This document shows positions 1-7,912 of a DNA stretch of 64,000 nucleotides, piece after piece. The notes under the pieces were generated by a model that saw only the letters and a program-made list of their open reading frames with translations, had not been told where the DNA came from and did not search any database. The translations under genes were made by a program, and so were the position numbers. Source of the DNA: JADKAV01 sp963704075 (GTDB lineage: Bacteria; Actinomycetota; Actinomycetes; S36-B12; UBA10799); assembly GCA_963704075.1 (NCBI GenBank), contig CAVPGV010000010.1, positions 1-64,000 of the forward strand, in the 5' to 3' direction. Within the stretch, counting starts at the first letter, position 1, and each line of letters begins with the position of its first letter.

Positions 1-11
1 GCAACTGCCAG

Positions 12-1508
12 TCACCGACGGTGATAGTTGGGCGCCTCGACGGTCATCTGGATGTCGTGCGGGTGACTCTCCTTGAGCCCCGCCGACGTGATCCGCACGA
101 AACGACCCTTGGCATGCAACTGCGCGATGGAGTCGGCGCCGCTGTATCCCATCGCCGCGCGCAACCCCCCGATCAGCTGATGGGCCACAACCGACAGCTT
201 GCCGCGGTAGGGCACCTGGCCCTCGATACCTTCCGGCACGAGTTTGTCGTCGCTGAGCACGTCGTCCTGGAAGTAGCGGTCCTTGGAGTAGGACTTGGCC
301 TCACCGCGACTCTGCATGGCACCCAGCGAACCCATCCCGCGGTACTGCTTGAACTGCTTGCCGCTGACGAAGACCACGTCTCCCGGCGACTCCTCGCAGC
401 CGGCCAGCAGCGACCCGAGCATGACGGTGTCGGCGCCGGCGACCATGGCCTTCGCGATGTCACCGCTGTACTGCAGTCCGCCGTCGGCGATCACGGGCAG
501 CCCGATCGGCCGCAACGCCGATGCGACCTCGTGGATGGCGGTGACCTGTGGAACACCGACACCAGCGACCACCCGTGTGGTGCAGATCGACCCGGGTCCG
601 ACTCCGACCTTGACCGCGTCCGCCCCGACCTCGGCGAGCGCCAGCGCAGCTTCGGCAGTGGCGATGTTGCCCCCGACCACGTCCACGGCGGTGTCCCGCT
701 TCAGCCGCGCCACCATGTCCAGCACTCCCTGACTGTGACCGTGCGCGGTGTCGACCACGACGAAGTCCACACCGGCCTCGACCAGAGTCATCGCCCGCTT
801 GTAGGAGTCCTCGCCGACGCCCACTGCCGCACCCACGACCAGACGGCCCGCGGGGTCCTTCGTCGCATCCGGGAAGGCCTCCGACTTCAGGTAGTCCTTG
901 ACGGTGATCAGACCGCGGACCCGGTTCTCCTCATCGACCAGGGGCAACTTCTCGATCTTGTGACGGCGCAGCAGGCTCAACGCCTCGCCCGGATCGATGC
1001 CGAGGTGGCCGGTCACCAAGGGCGACTTGGTCATGATGTCGGCGACGGGGACAGTGCGGTCCTCCTCGAAGCGCATGTCGCGGTTCGTGACGATCCCCAG
1101 CAGCCGACCCTCGGCGTCGACCACGGGCAGGCCCGAAATCCGGTATCTGCGGCACATGGCGTCCACTTCGGCCAGGGTGTCGTGCGGGCCGCAGGTGACG
1201 GGGTTGCTCACCATGCCGGCCTCGGAACGCTTGACCATATCCACCTGCAGCGCCTGGTCCTCGATCGACATGTTGCGGTGCAGGACGCCGACGCCGCCGA
1301 TACGGGCCATCGCGATCGCCATGCGGGCTTCCGTGACAGTGTCCATGGCGCTGCTGACCAGAGGGGTTCGCAGTCTCAGCGACCGGGTCAGCTGGGTGGA
1401 CGTGTCGACCTCCGACGGGACCACGTCCGACGCCGACGGCACCAGCAGCACGTCGTCGAAGGTCAGGCCGATCGGGGCGAAAGGTTCGGGGACGCCGGGG
1501 TGCTCCAT
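12..1508 (-). CDS. guaB: Inosine-5'-monophosphate dehydrogenase
   Basis: This enzyme oxidises IMP to XMP with NAD+, the committed step of guanine nucleotide synthesis in the cytosol. The 498-residue product has the family's usual length. The N-terminal part of the TIM barrel carries LTFDDVLLVP near residue 16. Two CBS domains follow at about 97-210. The catalytic loop GPGSICTTR places the active-site Cys at residue 309, and the flap region carries YRGMGS. The gene lies just downstream of the BldM-like regulator on the same strand with a 28-bp gap, so the two may be cotranscribed. guaB next to the bldM/whiD region is also the arrangement known in Streptomyces and, in related form, Mycobacterium. 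Nothing in the sequence looks damaged. Confidence 0.98.
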   Translation of the reverse strand: MEHPGVPEPFAPIGLTFDDVLLVPSASDVVPSEVDTSTQLTRSLRLRTPLVSSAMDTVTEARMAIAMARIGGVGVLHRNMSIEDQALQVDMVKRSEAGMVSNPVTCGPHDTLAEVDAMCRRYRISGLPVVDAEGRLLGIVTNRDMRFEEDRTVPVADIMTKSPLVTGHLGIDPGEALSLLRRHKIEKLPLVDEENRVRGLITVKDYLKSEAFPDATKDPAGRLVVGAAVGVGEDSYKRAMTLVEAGVDFVVVDTAHGHSQGVLDMVARLKRDTAVDVVGGNIATAEAALALAEVGADAVKVGVGPGSICTTRVVAGVGVPQVTAIHEVASALRPIGLPVIADGGLQYSGDIAKAMVAGADTVMLGSLLAGCEESPGDVVFVSGKQFKQYRGMGSLGAMQSRGEAKSYSKDRYFQDDVLSDDKLVPEGIEGQVPYRGKLSVVAHQLIGGLRAAMGYSGADSIAQLHAKGRFVRITSAGLKESHPHDIQMTVEAPNYHRR

Positions 1509-1536
1509 GGACCAAATCTAGTCGCAGGCGTCAAGG

Positions 1537-2124
1537 TCAACTGATCAGTCCTGCCCTAAGCCCCACAGCTACGGCCTGTGCCCGGTCTGCAGCGCGCAGT
1601 TTGCGGAACAAACGCCGGGCGTGGGTCTTGATGGTGTCTTCGGAGAGGTACAGTTCCCGGCCGATCTCGCCGTTGGACATCCCCCTGGACATGCCCGCGA
1701 GAACCTGGGTCTCGCGCTCGGAGAGCCGGAACTGCGGGGTCGGCGGCTCGTGTGGGCGGTCTCCCCCTCCGACATGATGGATCGCCAGGCCCATCTCCAA
1801 GCGGGTGGCGTCCTTGCTGATGTACCCCGCGGCGCCGTTGGCCACTGCCGTCGCGACCGCTTGCGGATCGTCGCCCGCGGTCAGCATCACGATCCGCACC
1901 GCCGGATCGAAGTGCAACAACCGGCGTGCACATTCCAGGCCGTTCATCCCCGGCATCCGCACGTCCAGCAGGACCAGATCCGGCCGCTCCGCGGTGCACC
2001 TGGCTATGGCCTCGTCACCGCTGCTGGCAAGGCTGACACTGGCCACACCGGGCAGCCCCGTGACCAGCCGGCGAAGGTTGTCACGCACCGCTGGCGCATC
2101 ATCGACGATCAGCACCGATGTCAT
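1537..2124 (-). CDS. bldM: BldM-like orphan response regulator (NarL/FixJ type)
   Basis: This 195-residue protein has a receiver domain (about 1-120) with acidic VDD near residue 8 and LLDVRMPG holding the candidate phospho-Asp. A LuxR-type helix-turn-helix follows (about 133-190), with LSERETQVLAGMSRG and LSEDTIKTHARRLF. From memory, the DNA-binding half closely resembles Streptomyces BldM, and the position between guaB and whiD is the BldM position. BldM is a developmental regulator that binds DNA without needing phosphorylation. No histidine kinase gene lies nearby, which fits an orphan regulator. The receiver match is good but orthology is inferred. The ribosome binding site is weak. Confidence 0.8.
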   Translation of the reverse strand: MTSVLIVDDAPAVRDNLRRLVTGLPGVASVSLASSGDEAIARCTAERPDLVLLDVRMPGMNGLECARRLLHFDPAVRIVMLTAGDDPQAVATAVANGAAGYISKDATRLEMGLAIHHVGGGDRPHEPPTPQFRLSERETQVLAGMSRGMSNGEIGRELYLSEDTIKTHARRLFRKLRAADRAQAVAVGLRAGLIS

Positions 2125-2563
2125 GCCAGCACCCCTTTTCCAAGTCTATGTCCCCCTATCGGCGGGTATCCGCAAACGCTTGAGGGGGTCTGGCTGGAAG
2201 CCGAGAGGGCCCGGGCAGGAGGTACACGTCGGTTGCGTTGCCATCAGCGGCACCCGTGAAGTGAACCGCGTCCTTCGGATTTCAGGGGATAGTCGGTGTT
2301 GGTAGTCGACGCTTCCTGTGCCGGGCATGGCGCATGTGCCGTTTCCCAGACTGCGGGCGTGGAGTCGGCTGAGCCCCCCACCGATTTGCTGCGCTGGCAA
2401 ACCGAATTCCTGCGTTTGTTGGTGTTCGTGCAGTCGGTTGCTGCTTGTCGCGCGACGAACACCCCCCAACTGCACGAACACCAACAAATAGGGCCCTTCG
2501 GATTTCAGCAGTTCTCCGTAAATCCGAAGGACCAGAAGACTGCGCATCAGTTGGGCAGAGGGA
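2125..2563. repeat. Gene-free gap with nested palindromic repeats
   Basis: No convincing gene lies here. Three linked structures are visible. CCTTCGGATTTCAG occurs at 2272-2285 and nearly again at 2495-2508. Two 23-base arms at 2415-2437 and 2466-2488 are reverse complements with one mismatch and contain GTTGGTGTTCGTGCAG. A perfect 11-bp hairpin has CCTTCGGATTT at 2495-2505 and its complement at 2520-2530. The last hairpin could end transcription of the TPR gene upstream, but it lacks a clear U-run. Confidence 0.7.
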
Positions 2564-3454
2564 TCAGGAGGCCTCGCGGCGCAACGCGACGATGTCGTCG
2601 CGCTCGTCCCAGCGCTGCGCGAGATCACCGGTCAGACCTTGACGCACCGTGTCGGTGATGGAATGGGCCGCCCCGAAGTGTGCACGTGCCGCTTGCGGGT
2701 CGCTGCCCTTCAGCAGCGCGGCCAGCACGGCATGGGTCGGCCACTCCACCGCCAGCAGCCCCATCGAACCGCTGAGCACGAGCGAACGTCGAAGGTCGGG
2801 AACGGCTTGTTCGCGCTGCCCCGCCTCGATCTTCGCGACCGCGAGGAAGAGCAGGCTCTTGGCCACGTGACGCGGTGCGTTCGCAGATTCCGCGGCGTCG
2901 AGGGCGCTCGTCGCGTACGTCACGGCATCCGGGTAGCGCGACTCCAACAGCGCCACCTCACACTCGACCCAGGAAAGCCGCACGGAGTGCCGCCACCAGA
3001 TCTGTGCGTTGACAGGATCCGCCGCGACCTTCTGCAGCAGCGAACGGGCTTGACCCAGCATGGTGGCAGCCGTCAGCGCCTCCTGCAGGCCGACGGCATC
3101 CGCGGCGAGGCCGGTCATCGCCTCGATGGCAGCACCCGGAGTGGCAGCGTTGGCCATCGCCTCCCGGTCGGCCAGGACCGCGAGGTCATGACTTCCCAAC
3201 TGACGCAGCAGGCTCGCCCGCAGGGACCGCGCCATGGAGTACTCGGGGGTTCCGCGCATGATGCCTTCGACGACCTCGAGGGCTTGCCCGTACCGGCCAC
3301 ACGCGCCGAGCGCAACGCCCTTCAGCCATGCCGCGTAGACAGCCGACCGGCCCGACAGGTTCTCCGCGCCGTCCAACAACGGGATGGCCTCGTCGATGGC
3401 GCCGTGGAAGACGAGCCACTCAGCCCGTTCGAGACCATCGTGAAGCGCCACCAT
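2564..3454 (-). CDS. TPR-like helical repeat protein of unknown function
   Basis: The 296-residue product is almost all alpha-helical, with repeating Ala/Leu-rich helix pairs of the tetratricopeptide type, for example around residues 10-60 (GAIDEAIPLLDGAENL, YGQALEVVEGI) and 180-235. It has no signal peptide, membrane span or catalytic motif. It starts ATG-GTG at 3454, 13 bp after the stop of the MerR-type regulator, so both probably share one transcript. A conserved hypothetical gene sits in the comparable place beside whiB3 in Mycobacterium tuberculosis. A scaffold or regulatory-partner role for the neighbouring developmental regulators is possible but is only inferred. Confidence 0.8.
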   Translation of the reverse strand: MVALHDGLERAEWLVFHGAIDEAIPLLDGAENLSGRSAVYAAWLKGVALGACGRYGQALEVVEGIMRGTPEYSMARSLRASLLRQLGSHDLAVLADREAMANAATPGAAIEAMTGLAADAVGLQEALTAATMLGQARSLLQKVAADPVNAQIWWRHSVRLSWVECEVALLESRYPDAVTYATSALDAAESANAPRHVAKSLLFLAVAKIEAGQREQAVPDLRRSLVLSGSMGLLAVEWPTHAVLAALLKGSDPQAARAHFGAAHSITDTVRQGLTGDLAQRWDERDDIVALRREAS

Positions 3455-3467
3455 CCCAGACTATGAC

Positions 3468-4311
3468 TCAGACGTGGCTGCGGACGAAGTTCACCGCATC
3501 GGGTAAGCCGGTCAGGCGGACCGCCGGCGCACCGTCACGCCACCCCGGTCCTGCCACCGCCAGCGCCGGCTTGGGCCGCAGCCCAGGCAGAGCGCCGAAG
3601 GCCGCCGGGTCCGCGTTCTCCGGCAACTGCGCCCACAAGATGATCACGGCCGCGTGCATCCGCCGGGCGGCCTGCCCCAGGGCTGAAGCGGGGGTGCGGG
3701 CGGTGAGCAGCTCCGCCCCTATCCCCTGCTCGGCCAGCGCCGAGCGCAATGCGTACAGGGGGAGCACGTGGTCCTCGGTGGCGGTGGCGGACAGGAGAAC
3801 ACCTTCCCGCCTGACCGGGACGTCCACCGTGAGACCTGCCGTCACCGCGTCGGAGATCACATGCTCCACATCGATGCCGACTTGTTTGTTCTCCCATTGA
3901 TCTCCGGCCCGCTTCAGAACCGGGCGCACAAGGCCATCCCAGGTCGGCAGAACCCCGATGTCACGCACACTCGCCGAGACCATGTTGGCGCAGCGTTTTC
4001 CGTCCAGCGCGCACGCGGCCTCCCACAATGTCCGTACCGCTCGTGGACCGGTGACAACGTCTTCGACCGGATGTGCGGGCTCGATCGAGGGAATATCCCG
4101 CAGGACCTGTCCGGCGGCCTCGGCCACGGGCACCCCCGCACGCATCAGCCGCTGCATGGCGACCAGTCGTTCCACGTCTTCGGGGGTGTAACGGCGGTGC
4201 GAACCTTCACTGCGGGCCGACGGCTCAAGGCCGTATCGGTGTGCCCAGGTTCGCAGCGTCGCCGGAGAAATTCCCAAGTTGGCGGGCGACCGCCCCCGAG
4301 GACAATGTCAC
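3468..4311 (-). CDS. MerR-family regulator with B12-binding-type sensor domain (frameshifted)
   Basis: The N-terminal half is a MerR helix-turn-helix with SSGAVARQLGISPATLRTW, HRYGL and SHRRYTPEDVERL. The C-terminal half resembles the adenosylcobalamin domain of CarH/LitR photoreceptors. GDQWENKQVGIDVEH matches their W-x9-EH cap motif. EDHVLP matches the E-x-H-x-x-G loop with the ligand His kept and Gly replaced by Pro. One extra base in the GGG at 4273-4275 shifts the frame; removing it joins TLSSGAVARQLG to ISPATLRTW. The GTG at 4311 is the best start after correction, but alternatives exist upstream. The gene is divergent from whiD and leads into the TPR gene, so it may autoregulate and control both. 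Confidence 0.8.
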
Positions 4312-4387
4312 TGTCTCTTCAACCACTTCACTGAGTGTGCCGTCGATTGCGGCTGTCCGCACTATTTCGCTGCAGGAGAAAAGGGGC

Positions 4388-4416
4388 TTGACACGCTTTT
4401 GAAACGATATTAGGTT
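4388..4416 (+). promoter_or_regulatory. whiD promoter
   Basis: TTGACA at 4388-4393 and TAGGTT at 4411-4416 are separated by 17 bp, a good match to the actinobacterial housekeeping sigma pattern (TTGACA and TAnnnT). The start codon lies 28 bp further on, with AAGGAG at 4433-4438. The promoter lies in the divergent gap shared with the MerR-type gene, so that regulator could act here. Confidence 0.7.
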
Positions 4417-4443
4417 GGGGGCAACGACAACGAAGGAGTCATC

Positions 4444-4737
4444 ATGGCGGAGCTCTCCCGGCTTCCCGGTACCAACACCGATCATTGGAACTGGCAGATG
4501 GACGCCGCCTGCCGAGGCGAGGACTCCGCTGTCTTCTTCCATCCCGAGGGTGAGCGCGGAGCGGCACGTGTCGTACGCCAGAACCGCGCCAAACAGATCT
4601 GCGCGTCCTGCCCGGTCCGGCAGGCCTGCCTCGACCACGCACTGGCCGTCCGCGAGCCGTACGGCATCTGGGGCGGTCTGGGCGAGGACGAACTGGCCAC
4701 GCTCTACCAGAAGCGCAAGCTGCAGATCGCCGTCTGA
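4444..4737 (+). CDS. whiD: WhiB-family iron-sulfur regulator, WhiD/WhiB3 type
   Basis: The 97-residue product is a WhiB-like protein that binds a 4Fe-4S cluster and acts with the primary sigma factor. The four cluster cysteines are visible: one in DAACRGED, two in CASC and one in QACLDHAL. A GIWGG turn and a basic tail (YQKRKL) follow. The opening LPGTNTDHWNWQ and FFHPEGERGAAR are specific to the WhiD/WhiB3 branch. In Streptomyces WhiD is needed late in sporulation; in mycobacteria WhiB3 is a redox regulator. It reads toward groEL1 and is separated from it by a terminator. Confidence 0.95.
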   Translation: MAELSRLPGTNTDHWNWQMDAACRGEDSAVFFHPEGERGAARVVRQNRAKQICASCPVRQACLDHALAVREPYGIWGGLGEDELATLYQKRKLQIAV

Positions 4738-4787
4738 ACCACCATCCGGTCGCACCCCAGCCCCCTCCCCTGGCCGCGACCACGACG

Positions 4788-4816
4788 AAGGCCCCGGGCG
4801 CTACGCCCGGGGCCTT
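4788..4816. terminator. Bidirectional terminator between whiD and groEL1
   Basis: AAGGCCCCGGGCG at 4788-4800 and its exact complement at 4804-4816 form a 13-bp perfect stem with a 3-base loop. T-rich bases follow on the plus side (ttctcg) and the A-rich start serves the minus side. It sits between two convergent genes. Confidence 0.9.
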
Positions 4817-4834
4817 CTCGTATCCGTCTGCCGA

Positions 4835-6466
4835 TCAGACGTGACCGTGATGGTGGGAGTGACCGTGACCGTGGTCGTGGTCGTCCTCCTCCTCTTCCGG
4901 CTTCTCGACGACCAGCGCCTCGGTGGTCAGCAGCATCGCCGCGATCGAACCGGCGTGCTCCACCGCAGACCGTGTGACCTTCACCGGGTCGATGATCCCG
5001 GCAGCGATCAGGTCGCCGTACTCGCCGGTGGCTGCGTCGAATCCCTGACCCAGCGGCAATTCCGCCACCTTGGCGGTGACCACATCTCCGGACACCCCGG
5101 CATTGGCCGCGATCCAGTACAACGGTGAGGTCAACGCCCGCTTGACGATGCGGATCCCGGCTGCCTCGTCGGTGTCGGAGACGGCCGACTCGTCGAGCTG
5201 AGCTGCTGCGTGGATCAGCACGGAGCCACCACCGGCGACGATGCCCTCCTCGACGGCAGCACGCGTAGCCGCGACTGCGTCCTCGACGCGGTGCTTCTTC
5301 TCCTTGAGCTCGACCTCGGTCTGGGCACCGACCTCGATGACGCACACGCCACCGACGAGCTTGGCCAGGCGCTCCTTGAGCTTCTCGCGGTCCCAATCCG
5401 AGTCGCTCTCCTCGACCTCCGCACGGATCTGCTCGATCCGGGCCTTGATGGCGTCGGGCTCGCCCTTGCCGTCCACGATGGTGGTCTCATCCTTGGTGAT
5501 CACCACGCGGTGAGCCGTGCCGAGCACCTCGGTGCCGACCTGGTCGAGCTTCATGCCCAGTTCGGCCGATACGAGTTGACCACCGGTGAGGATCGCGATG
5601 TCCTGCAGCATGGCCTTGCGTCGCTCGCCGAAGGCCGGAGCCTTCACCGCAGCGGAGTTGAACGTGCCGCGGACCTTGTTCACGACCAGGGCGGACAGAG
5701 CCTCGCCCTCGACGTCCTCGGCGATGACGACCAGCGGCTTGCCGGCCTGCATGACCTTCTCCAGCAGCGGCAGCAACTCGTTGAGAGCCGCGACCTTGCC
5801 CTGCACCAGCAGGATCAGCGGGTCGTCGAGAACCGCTTCCATGCGCTCGGGGTCGGTCACGAAGTACGGCGAGATGTAGCCCTTGTCGAACTGCATCCCC
5901 TCGGTGAAGTCCAAAGACAGCGCGGTCGTCGTGGCTTCCTCGACGGTGATCACCCCGTCCTTGCCCACCTTGTCGAATGCGTCGGCAATGAGCTGCCCGA
6001 TCTCGGCGTCCTGCGCGGAGATCGTCGCGACCTGCGCGGTCTCCTGCGTACCCTCGACCGGGCGGGCGGCATCGGAGAGGTACTGCGAGACCTGCGCAAC
6101 GGCAGCGTCGATACCCCGCTTCACGCCCATCGGGGAGGCACCGGCGACCACGAGCCGGACACCCTCGGCGACCATCGCCTGGGCCAGCACCGTGGCAGTC
6201 GTGGTGCCATCACCGGCGACGTCGTTGGTCTTGGTGGCAACCTCTTTCACCAGTTGCACGCCGAGGTTCTCGTAGGGATCGGTCACCTCGATCTCACGGG
6301 CGATGGTTACCCCGTCGTTGGTGATGGTCGGAGCGCCCCACTGCTTGTCCAGCACGACGTTGCGCCCTTTGGGTCCGATGGTCACGCGGACCGCGTCGGC
6401 GAGGATGTTGACGCCTCGCTCGAGCGCTTGGCGCGCCTCGGAGTCGAATTCCAGAATCTTGGCCAT
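4835..6466 (-). CDS. groEL1: 60 kDa chaperonin GroEL1 with histidine-rich tail
   Basis: This is the large chaperonin subunit that folds proteins inside a ring capped by GroES, at the cost of ATP. The 543-residue length is normal. ATP-site motifs include TIGPKGRNVVLDK near residue 28 and DVAGDGTTTATVLAQ near 84. The C-terminus is DDHDHGHGHSHHHGHV with eight histidines, in place of the Gly-Met tail typical of the housekeeping copy. A His-rich tail beside groES is the mark of actinobacterial GroEL1. The family often has a second, unlinked groEL2; none is in this window. An AAAGGAAG site precedes the ATG. Confidence 0.97.
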   Translation of the reverse strand: MAKILEFDSEARQALERGVNILADAVRVTIGPKGRNVVLDKQWGAPTITNDGVTIAREIEVTDPYENLGVQLVKEVATKTNDVAGDGTTTATVLAQAMVAEGVRLVVAGASPMGVKRGIDAAVAQVSQYLSDAARPVEGTQETAQVATISAQDAEIGQLIADAFDKVGKDGVITVEEATTTALSLDFTEGMQFDKGYISPYFVTDPERMEAVLDDPLILLVQGKVAALNELLPLLEKVMQAGKPLVVIAEDVEGEALSALVVNKVRGTFNSAAVKAPAFGERRKAMLQDIAILTGGQLVSAELGMKLDQVGTEVLGTAHRVVITKDETTIVDGKGEPDAIKARIEQIRAEVEESDSDWDREKLKERLAKLVGGVCVIEVGAQTEVELKEKKHRVEDAVAATRAAVEEGIVAGGGSVLIHAAAQLDESAVSDTDEAAGIRIVKRALTSPLYWIAANAGVSGDVVTAKVAELPLGQGFDAATGEYGDLIAAGIIDPVKVTRSAVEHAGSIAAMLLTTEALVVEKPEEEEDDHDHGHGHSHHHGHV

Positions 6467-6489
6467 GTTCTTCCTTTGCTAATAGATGC

Positions 6490-6531
6490 AGGCCCCCGCG
6501 ACCACCCGGGTTCCGGGGGTCCCAGGGGCCT
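6490..6531 (-). other. Hairpin in the groES-groEL1 intercistronic gap
   Basis: AGGCCCC at 6490-6496 pairs with GGGGCCT at 6525-6531, and an inner CCCGG/CCGGG stem lies within. In the groES-groEL1 transcript this forms a structured spacer in the 83-base gap. It could be an attenuator or processing site that sets the ratio of the two products; this is inference. Confidence 0.5.
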
Positions 6532-6549
6532 ACACGCCGATCGGGACGA

Positions 6550-6849
6550 CTACTTCTCCACCACTGCCAGCACGTCGCGTGCCGACAGGATCAGGTAGTC
6601 CTCACCGTCGAACTTGATCTCAGTGCCTCCGTACTTCGAGTACACGACAACATCGCCCACGCTGATGTCCAGCGGGATGCGCTTCTCGCCCTCGTCATCG
6701 AAACGACCAGGACCCACCGCGAGGACCTTGCCCTCTTGCGGCTTCTCCTTGGCCGTGTCCGGGATGACCAGGCCTGAGGCCGTGGTCTGCTCTGCGTCCA
6801 GCGGCTGCACGAGGATACGGTCCTCGAGCGGCTTAATGGCGACCGACAC
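6550..6849 (-). CDS. groES: 10 kDa co-chaperonin GroES
   Basis: The 99-residue protein is the heptameric lid of the GroEL chamber. IKPLEDRILVQ at the N-terminus, the mobile loop region TASGLVIPDTAKEKPQ (about 24-39), and VVYSKYGGTEIKFDGEDYL near the C-terminus are all typical. It is the first gene of the groES-groEL1 operon and is preceded by two CIRCE operators and a promoter. The ATG start is preceded by GGGAGGTAG, a good ribosome binding site. Confidence 0.98.
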   Translation of the reverse strand: MSVAIKPLEDRILVQPLDAEQTTASGLVIPDTAKEKPQEGKVLAVGPGRFDDEGEKRIPLDISVGDVVVYSKYGGTEIKFDGEDYLILSARDVLAVVEK

Positions 6850-6954
6850 GGTCTACCTCCCTATTGGGATCGAAAACGGACAATCTGATGTGGTTCTTGC
6901 ACTTCGGCCTTCTGGTGATCCAAGCGTCGCGGTCCCGGATCAACTCCAACCGAG

Positions 6955-6981
6955 TTAGCACTCCTAGCGGGTGAGTGCTAA
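6955..6981. promoter_or_regulatory. CIRCE operator, proximal copy
   Basis: TTAGCACTC at 6955-6963 and GAGTGCTAA at 6973-6981 are separated by 9 bases. This is a perfect match to the HrcA operator consensus. It covers the likely transcription start just below the -10 box, so HrcA bound here would block groES-groEL1 transcription until heat shock. Confidence 0.97.
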
Positions 6982-6986
6982 GTCAG

Positions 6987-7015
6987 ACACTAATGGGGAT
7001 TAGCACTGTCGTCAA
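6987..7015 (-). promoter_or_regulatory. groES-groEL1 promoter
   Basis: Read on the minus strand, TTGACG (7015-7010) and TAGTGT (6992-6987) are 17 bp apart. The -35 box lies inside the distal CIRCE and the -10 box lies between the two CIRCE copies, so HrcA control is built around this promoter. Confidence 0.75.
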
Positions 7016-7026
7016 GAGAGTGCTAA
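7000..7026. promoter_or_regulatory. CIRCE operator, distal copy
   Basis: TTAGCACTG at 7000-7008 and GAGTGCTAA at 7018-7026 are separated by 9 bases, one mismatch from the perfect HrcA site. It overlaps the -35 box of the groES promoter. The rest of the gap up to 7170 shows no gene. Confidence 0.95.
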
Positions 7027-7170
7027 TCGCGGCGGAGGGATGTCGGCGGACCCAGCCTGTCCGACCTTGCTGCGATCATCGGGGATGCGCGAACTCCCCC
7101 TCGCCGAGCTTCCCGGGCACGGATGGCTCGAACGACCACACAACCTCGCAGACTCCTGGTGCAGCCCGCT

Positions 7171-7752
7171 TCAGGTCATGTCCGGAGATTGGTCGATCAT
7201 TCGACCAGCGATCGAACCGAGGCCCAGCCAGGTGTGCGGCGCTCCGGCGAAGCACCACCCGAGCTTGGGGGCGTGGTTACTGATCCACAGCGCCGGCACC
7301 CGCTTGTCCCCACGGCTGGACCCTGCCAGCGAGAAGCACTTGTTGCGCTGCAGGCACGCCGGGTCACTGGCGAAGACAGCCAGGCCCTCTTCGATGGTCA
7401 TCGGGAGCCGACCCCGCGCCAGCACCTTTGGCAGCGCGTCACGCGGCGGGACGTTGAGGTATTCGATACCGGGCTCGAAACCGTGGATCAGATATGGCCG
7501 GTCGCGTGGCACGCAGGCATCCACGGGGCGATACCGCTCCGGGTCCTCGAAGTTCCGATCGAAGATGCCAGGCCGGCGCCCGTCGGCCAGATGCAGTCGG
7601 GTGATGAGTTCGTGCACCGGAACCAGTGCGTGCGGGAAAACCAGAACGGCTGCGTCCAGCCCGTCCGCAGCAGCCTGCAGTCCCGTGAGGTCGACATCCG
7701 GGACGTCGAATCCCAGGTCCGTGTACACCTTCACTTGCTGCATCACATCCAT
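7171..7752 (-). CDS. DUF5701 family protein
   Basis: The 193-residue product matches my memory of the DUF5701 family, an actinobacterial group of unknown function. Conserved-looking stretches are VNVPPRDALP-type residues near 115-125, LPMTIEEGLAVF, LQRNKCFSLAGSSRGDKR and LWISNHAPKLGWCFAGAPHTWLG. No membrane span or known catalytic motif is visible. The ATG at 7752 is chosen because an AGGA lies just upstream; a longer start at 7770 is open. It ends 145 bp from the distal CIRCE and is read toward groES on the same strand. Confidence 0.7.
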   Translation of the reverse strand: MDVMQQVKVYTDLGFDVPDVDLTGLQAAADGLDAAVLVFPHALVPVHELITRLHLADGRRPGIFDRNFEDPERYRPVDACVPRDRPYLIHGFEPGIEYLNVPPRDALPKVLARGRLPMTIEEGLAVFASDPACLQRNKCFSLAGSSRGDKRVPALWISNHAPKLGWCFAGAPHTWLGLGSIAGRMIDQSPDMT

Positions 7753-7912
7753 CACGGTCCTGGTCAACACTCACGGTCGGCGCTGGATTCCATCAAGGGC
7801 CTCGGCTACCCTCAACCATGCTCTCGATCTGCGCTTCAAGGACGCCAGGTGCGGCAGATCCGTCCACGCTGAACTGCTCAGGTTCCGCCCGGGTGATGCT
7901 CACCAAGCGCCG

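Noticed and set aside
21..1544. Long plus-strand ORF opposite guaB (507 aa)
   Set aside because: It is antisense to a fully conserved IMP dehydrogenase and its translation is rich in His, Arg and Asp with no family similarity. High-GC genomes make such shadow frames often; the same holds for 5210-6598, 19968-21650 and 45186-46157.
2146..2628. Minus-strand ORF of 160 aa between bldM and the TPR gene
   Set aside because: It runs through the palindromic repeats and has no family similarity or start site; the repeats explain the sequence.
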